Notes under the pieces: model-generated
The model's input: only the letters and a program-made list of their open reading frames with translations
What the model was told of the DNA's origin: nothing
The model's database searches: none
Source of the DNA: Culex pipiens pallens
Lineage: Eukaryota > Arthropoda > Insecta > Diptera > Culicidae
Assembly: GCF_016801865.2 (NCBI RefSeq)
Contig: NC_068939.1
Location: forward strand, 123,916,187-123,980,186
DNA: 64,000 bases
Direction: 5' to 3'
Program-made: the position numbers and the translations under genes
Part shown: piece after piece, positions 58,848 through 64,000 of the stretch
Layout: every line of letters starts with the position of its first letter
Numbering within the stretch: the first letter of the stretch is position 1

Positions 58848-60040
58848 TTTTAATCCGGCTTTAACTTTTTTGGTGCCTTCGATATGCCCAAAGAAGCAAT
58901 TTTGCATAATTAGTTTGTCCATATAATTTTCCATACAAATTTGGAAGCTTTTAGAAGGATTCTTTTGATCGATTTATTGTCTTCGGCAAAGTTGTAGGTA
59001 TAAGGTATTAAGGACTACACTGAAAAAATTATACACGGTAGAAAAATTTTAGTGATTTTTAATATAGCTTATTGTCACTAAAACTTGATTTGCAAAAAAA
59101 CACAATTTTTATATGTTTTAGAGGACATCAAATGCCAACTTTTCCCAAATTTCCAGAACGGCCAAAAAATCTTTGAGCGAGGTATGAATTTTTGAATCAA
59201 TGCTGATTTTTAAAAAAATCGAAATATTGGTTGCAAACATTTTTCAACTTCATTTTTCGATGTAAAATCAAATTTGCAATAAAAAATTACTTTTGCGAAA
59301 TTTCAATAAAAAGCACCGTTTTGAAGTTATAGCCATTTTTAGGTAACTTTTTTGAAAAAAGTTGAAATTTTATTCTTGATTAAAAAAAATTTTTTTTTTT
59401 TTGAAGAGATCATAAAAGTTCACAAATGTTTTATATTTCAACATTGAAAATCAGACCATTCGTTGCTGAAAATGAATAACTGTGACTATTTTCAAAAAAG
59501 TTACCTAAAAATGGCTATAACTTGAAAACTGTGCACTTTATCAAAATTTCACCTAAGTACGTTTTGATTGCACATTCGATTTTACACTGAAAAATAAACT
59601 TGAATAATTTTTACGTCCAATATTTCGATTTTTTCAGTTTTGATTCAAAAAATCATAACTCGGTCAAGGAAATTTCTGAAAAGTTGGCATTTGATGTCAT
59701 CTAAAACATATCAGAAAACAAAAAAAATAAATAAAAATAGTGTTTTTTCGCAAATCAAGTTTTAATGACAAAAAGTGAAATTAAAAATCACCAAATTTTT
59801 TTTACCGTGTATAATTTTTTTTCAGTGTAGTCCTTATCCATACCTACAACTTTGCCCAAGGCAATCGATAAAAAAAATTCCTTCCGAAGATACAGATTTT
59901 CGAATTTTCATAAATCATTTTTGTATGGGCAGCTACCAAATTTGTTTGAAAATTATATGGACAAACTAATGATGCAAAATGGTTTCTTTAGGCATACCAA
60001 AGGGACCAAAAAAGTTTCAGCCGGATTAAAAATTACAATT
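58848..60040. repeat. Palindromic foldback element F, 1.2 kb
   Basis: 58848-59395 is repeated in reverse complement at 59430-60035. Paired phrases include GTCCTTAATACC/GGTATTAAGGAC-type blocks near 59005 and 59830, TTTGATGTCCTCTAAAACAT-type blocks, and AGGTAACTTTTTTGAAAAAA near 59340 against its complement near 59500. Centre near 59410, a T-rich run. The short frames are artefacts. Confidence 0.85.
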
Positions 60041-60289
60041 AAAGAAAAAAGACCGATTTCGTAGATGTTTTCACTGTATGTACAATTTTGATAACGCGAG
60101 CTAATTGCAAAAATACTAAATTAAGACGTTTGTGATGAAATAAAACAATAACTTAAACGAACTAAACCAGCGGCGTGCCTTCCGATCAACGGTGATAAAT
60201 AAAAGAAGGACCGCTACTCGCAATAGAATTAAAATAGCGATCAAAGGAAATGTTGTTGTTGTTTATTTTATTAACGTGACTTTAACCTA

Positions 60290-60830
60290 GAGGGGTCACG
60301 GTTTGCATAAGGGACCCGGACATCATTTTCATTGAAATATCTGAGATCCGGCCTCCAAAAAGTGTATAAACAACACTTAAGTGCTAATAATTTTTGAAAG
60401 GGTTGTCAGATCTTCAATGTTTTTGGCTCATTGGAAAGGTCTTTCTAATACCTTTCTGAAAATGTATAACATGATAGGTTTTCTTGCAATAACCACCCTT
60501 TTTTCAATCTTCCGGACATACGCCAAAATCGTTTTTTAGCATAACTTTTGAAGTACTTAACTAAACTTGCTGATTTTAAATAGAGACCTATGGGACCCCA
60601 AGACGGATCGAATGAGACTAATACGATCAAAATCCATTCATCCAGTACAGAGATAATCGAGTGACAATTTTTTTGTCCACCCACCTACACACATCCACAC
60701 AGACATTTGCTCAGAACGTGATTCTGAGTCGATATGTATACGTGAAGGTGGGTCTACGAGGTCAAATTAATAAGTTCATTTTTCGAGTGATTTTATAGCC
60801 TTTCCTCAGTAAGGTGAGGAAGGCAAAACA
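60290..60830. mobile_element. GTGCCTTCCTCAC-family element, third copy
   Basis: Right end TTATAGCCTTTCCTCAGTAAGGTGAGGAAGGCA is split over 60792-60826. The interior has one copy of the GGGTTGTCAGATCTTCAATG unit that is tandemly expanded at 12897-13680. The left end is decayed. Confidence 0.65.
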
Positions 60831-61329
60831 GGACTGCGCGTCCCCACAGGCACCGCACTCAGTTTTTATTGTCAACAATAAATTCCTTAAAAATCCGTAT
60901 CATACGAAAAAATCCGTACAAAAATCCAACCTGTAAAAAATCCGCGAAGAGAGTCGAAATTTCGTAGAGTTGGCAGCCTTATTTTTGACCGAGCAATTTG
61001 ATATCGGTTCCTTGAATCACTGACCGGAAATTGGTATCATAATTCAGCAATAAGGAATCGGGGTTTCTAGAGAGCTGGAGTTCAGATTCGGGTCCGAAGT
61101 CCAAGTCGGCAAGTTTTGAAAAGCTGGAGTTAATGTTAACTAATTTGGAAAAAAAAACCCTCAAAAGGTAAAGTCTCAACCCCACTGCCCCAACCGACTG
61201 TTGACTAGCGCGACATTCGCACTCACCTCACCACAGAACTTCACCAAACCAGGAATAACAGAGAGCGGTTCCGACCACATTCGTGTTCCCAGTGAATCGT
61301 ATTACTTGGGAGAGCGAGTATAGCAAGTG

Positions 61330-61364
61330 TATAAAAGATCCCACCGGTGGTCGCTCTCCAGTCA
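61330..61364 (+). promoter_or_regulatory. Core promoter: TATA box and initiator
   Basis: TATAAAA at 61330-61336 lies 30 bp upstream of A61360 in CCAGTCATTC, close to the arthropod initiator TCAGT. The flanking DNA (61190-61650) is G+C-richer and repeat-free. No convincing DPE or MTE at the expected offsets. This is the strongest promoter-like signal in the window. Confidence 0.6.
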
Positions 61365-62357
61365 TTCGTTCGGCGCCCTCGGTACTGTAAAAATCGGGAA
61401 GAAAAACTCGAGAATTTCCCATGCGCGCGCGTGGCTATAAGCTCGCTGAGTTATTACTGTGGAATAGCCGGAAAAGGAAGCGGGAGGGGAACGAAGAAGT
61501 GGGGCCTCACCTGCTGCTACTCCAGGGACAGACTCCTCGACCTACTCAGCCAGATCAGAGCGGGTTGAGACGCATTGTTTTCGACGCCACCAGCCAGAAG
61601 AGCTCATCCCTTCGAGGAATCGTTGTAGTGATGCGCGTCTGAGGAAAAGTTCTTTGGAAGAGGATATCGTTGGTATCGCAGCGTGACCTTTTTTTGCGGA
61701 ACAACTTCAGGACGACGACTCTGACTTGGAAAAGATCAACTTTGCCCGGAAAACGAAAGGATTATATGTACTTGATATTGTCGCTTTTCATTGCACAAAC
61801 ACAGACGATTGCTCGAGCTCGTCTTTCGTAGAATGTGATTATCTTGGAACGAATCGTGAAATTGTTTGTGAAGAATTTAGCCGAAGAAAAGCTCAAAAGG
61901 AAAAGTTTGCCCAGTTTGTTCTGGTCGCGGGGGGGAAAGCCACGTCCAGGCACGTGCCAGAACGTGGTGGTAAATGTAATAAATCTATACCATAACAGAA
62001 GGGAAAGTGAGAGAAAGTGAAACTTCAAAGCTCAGTTTTCCTGTCCTGCTGGAATGTGGTGAATTCTTCAACCAGCAAAAAAAATAATAAAGCAGCGTGG
62101 TCGAAACGAGAAAAACGACGAGGAAAATCAAAAATGATGATGAGGAAAAATCACGTTCGCAGCGGGGCCTGACTTTTCTGGTTGGAATTTAATACAGTGG
62201 AGCGTCCAACAGGGAAAAGAAATATCGTTTCACCGTTGACGAACGAAAAAAAGTCGTCGATGGGCCGAGCCCTCTGTGTGTGTGACTCGTCTTTGGAATT
62301 TTATTTTGGTGAATGACTTCAAAGATCGTTCTCTTTTTTCTGGCGGACCGAAAAAAG
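61360..62357 (+). other. Putative 5' leader exon of a gene beyond the window
   Basis: About 1 kb of repeat-free sequence from the initiator to a donor-like AAG/GTAGGT at 62357/62358. Several upstream ORFs are present: one of 73 codons from ATG 61421 to TGA 61642, and others at 61726-62020. None resembles a known protein. A long leader with upstream ORFs is common for regulated developmental genes. The coding part would have to be downstream. Confidence 0.45.
61421..61642 (+). CDS. Upstream ORF in the putative leader, 73 codons
   Basis: The first ATG about 61 bases after the candidate start site opens a 73-codon frame (MRARGYKLAELLLWNS...) ending TGA at 61640-61642. Composition is Arg/Leu-rich with no recognised domain. 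A second ORF overlaps it in another frame. It could be a regulatory uORF or noncoding; I would not call it a protein gene without conservation. Confidence 0.2.
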   Translation: MRARGYKLAELLLWNSRKRKREGNEEVGPHLLLLQGQTPRPTQPDQSGLRRIVFDATSQKSSSLRGIVVVMRV

Positions 62358-64000
62358 GTAGGTTTTTATTGTTCGTCAGAGTGAAGCAATGTTACACGTG
62401 GGATTTTTCTGATAAATTGCTCGGGAGATGATGTGTCTTTTGAGATTTGGATATTTAATTGAAAAGATTCTTTTTCAATTCACTGTGAATCGGCTGAAAT
62501 ATATTTTAAGATTCCAAAGAAGCGATTATTTTTTTATTGCACTAAATTATTTGTTTAACCCACCGGAGGTCGCGTACGTGTACTTTGTACACAGTTTGTA
62601 AGGGCACTTGTAAGAAAGGCAATATCAACATAGTAAAGCATTACATTCATACCTTAAATAAGAACCACAAATTAAAAATTGAGATTGCTAGCCAGGGTTT
62701 CAACATTTCAATGAAAAGAGTGTTTAGAAGGGCATTTCACACCAGTCCAGTTGTTTTGCAATCATTAGTTGATCAGATTACCAATTAATTTCACTTAAAA
62801 AAAACAACTTGCAGAAATATTTATACAAACTTTACGTTCGTTGGTCATCTGAGAACCCTTTTCATTAATAAAATAATGAATAATTGGCGAGTGTCATTTA
62901 GACTGACAAAAATGTAAAAAAAGAGTTTAAAAGTTTGGGTAGATCGACCTGAAGCTTTTGACGAACACTACACTACACTACACTTCCTTTAAATTTTATA
63001 ATGTTTATTAAGTGCAACGTTTCAGAGGTCCTTAGTGCAAACGTTCGAGAATATTTTTAATACGACTTTAAAATTCCTGAGAAAATATAAAAAGAGGTAA
63101 GGTCACATCGTTAGATGATTTTTATTTAATTTATTCAATGTTATACAATTTATTTCATGCATGTACTAGAGCCAGAAGAAAAAAACAAATGATAAAAAAA
63201 GAATAAAATAAATCTTTGGTACAAGATTTCTGTACCGAACGATTTAAACACCTAAACTCCTAAGCTCGAGCAAAAAAGGGGAATTTTCCAAACATATTTT
63301 TTTTTCTCTCAAGCTTGGGAATTTAAGTGTTTCAGGAATATCATTTGTAAGTATATTGTATCTTGAATTTGAATTCAAAAATTCAAATAACTGTGATAGT
63401 TTGAAATTTTTGCTCTCATTCTGGAGTGGATAGACAAACAATGCAATGGGTCCATATCAAAAATTAAGTTAAAAAAATTGATTTTCTGAAAAATTGTGAA
63501 GATTCAAAGTTCAGATTGGAATTTTCCAAGTTCCAAATGGAATAATGTTGCTTTCGGTTTGGTTGATTACAGTTTTTATATATTATAAACAATCTTACTA
63601 TCTCTAAGGAATATGAGTCAATGACGGTGTTACTTTCAAAAAATAATAATGCAGGGGCAGGTGGGGGGGGCAGAATCAACCAGGGGGGAAGAATGGGCCA
63701 CCCTAGGATTTGGGCTTTACAATGGATTTAGACCAACTAAAAGGCAAGGGTCTTATAAAAGATCATCGAAACATCGAAAAGGACGTTTGAATTCGTTGTA
63801 TTTTTCGAATTATGAGCAAATATGTAAATTTATTGACAAAACCACGCAAATGTTGTTTATTTCGAGGTTCTTAAATAAGCTATCTCGAAAGTTAGACTGT
63901 TTGAAAAAGTTTGTTCAATGTTTAGAATGCTAACAGGAGCTATTACGAAGGTAATCAAACTTCAACGGAACCTTCAAATCATTTAGAGGCTTGGTGGTGG
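62358..64000. other. Probable start of a long intron or intergenic DNA
   Basis: A+T-rich, with a family X fragment at 62695-62775 (TTTCAACATTTCAATGAAAA... GTTGTTTTGCAATCATTAG) and a G-rich run at 63655-63710. No exon recognised before the window ends. Confidence 0.45.

Overview
This is A+T-rich insect nuclear DNA. Spliceosomal introns, arthropod-style core promoter motifs, tRNA-derived SINEs and a very dense load of MITE, hAT and palindromic foldback elements make a culicine mosquito (Culex-like) the best guess. That assignment rests on repeat style and recognition, not on a diagnostic gene. No bacterial, viral, rRNA or CRISPR features were seen.

Gene content is low. One complete protein-coding gene can be assembled. 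It lies on the + strand, has six coding exons (4019..4212, 4271..4935, 5407..5575, 10792..10860, 11181..11435, 19969..20314) and encodes a 565-residue homologue of transmembrane protein 26 (TMEM26). Its first 300 residues are the conserved multi-pass membrane core. The rest is a hydrophilic, highly charged, probably disordered cytoplasmic tail encoded by exons 3 to 6. All junctions are GT/AG and stay in frame. Exons 4 and 5 are both multiples of three and flanked by phase-2 introns, so each could be skipped without a frameshift. A tRNA-derived SINE with a 24-bp target duplication sits between the stop codon and the first AATAAA. A second gene probably starts at about 61.36 kb: a TATA box, an initiator and a roughly 1-kb leader with several upstream ORFs end in a candidate splice donor at 62358. 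Its coding region would lie beyond the window.

Most of the rest is nested repeats. Region 1-3.7 kb: upstream DNA, a Harbinger-like MITE and a 575-bp (TTCTTG)n array. Region 4-20.3 kb: the TMEM26-like gene. Intron 3 holds a 1.4-kb palindrome and a pogo-like MITE. Intron 5 holds a 3.8-kb hAT-type element stuffed with further insertions, plus two palindromic elements. Region 20.3-31 kb: SINE, MITEs, a diverged tandem duplication, a CCCGGG-rich hAT-type element and a 390-bp (AGTTG)n array. Region 31.3-35.5 kb: a 4.2-kb palindrome with pogo/Tigger-like ends, made of 13 forward and 12 inverted copies of a roughly 144-bp unit. Region 36-50 kb: more palindromes, SINEs and a piggyBac-type MITE. Region 50-64 kb: single-copy islands, a 1.2-kb hAT-type element, a 1.2-kb palindrome and the second promoter.

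The most unusual signal is the set of six long inverted-repeat (foldback) structures, above all the 4.2-kb minisatellite palindrome. If transcribed, these would form long hairpin RNAs. A role in small-RNA production is an inference that needs small-RNA data. Similarities and identities between repeats quoted here are by-eye comparisons within this window.
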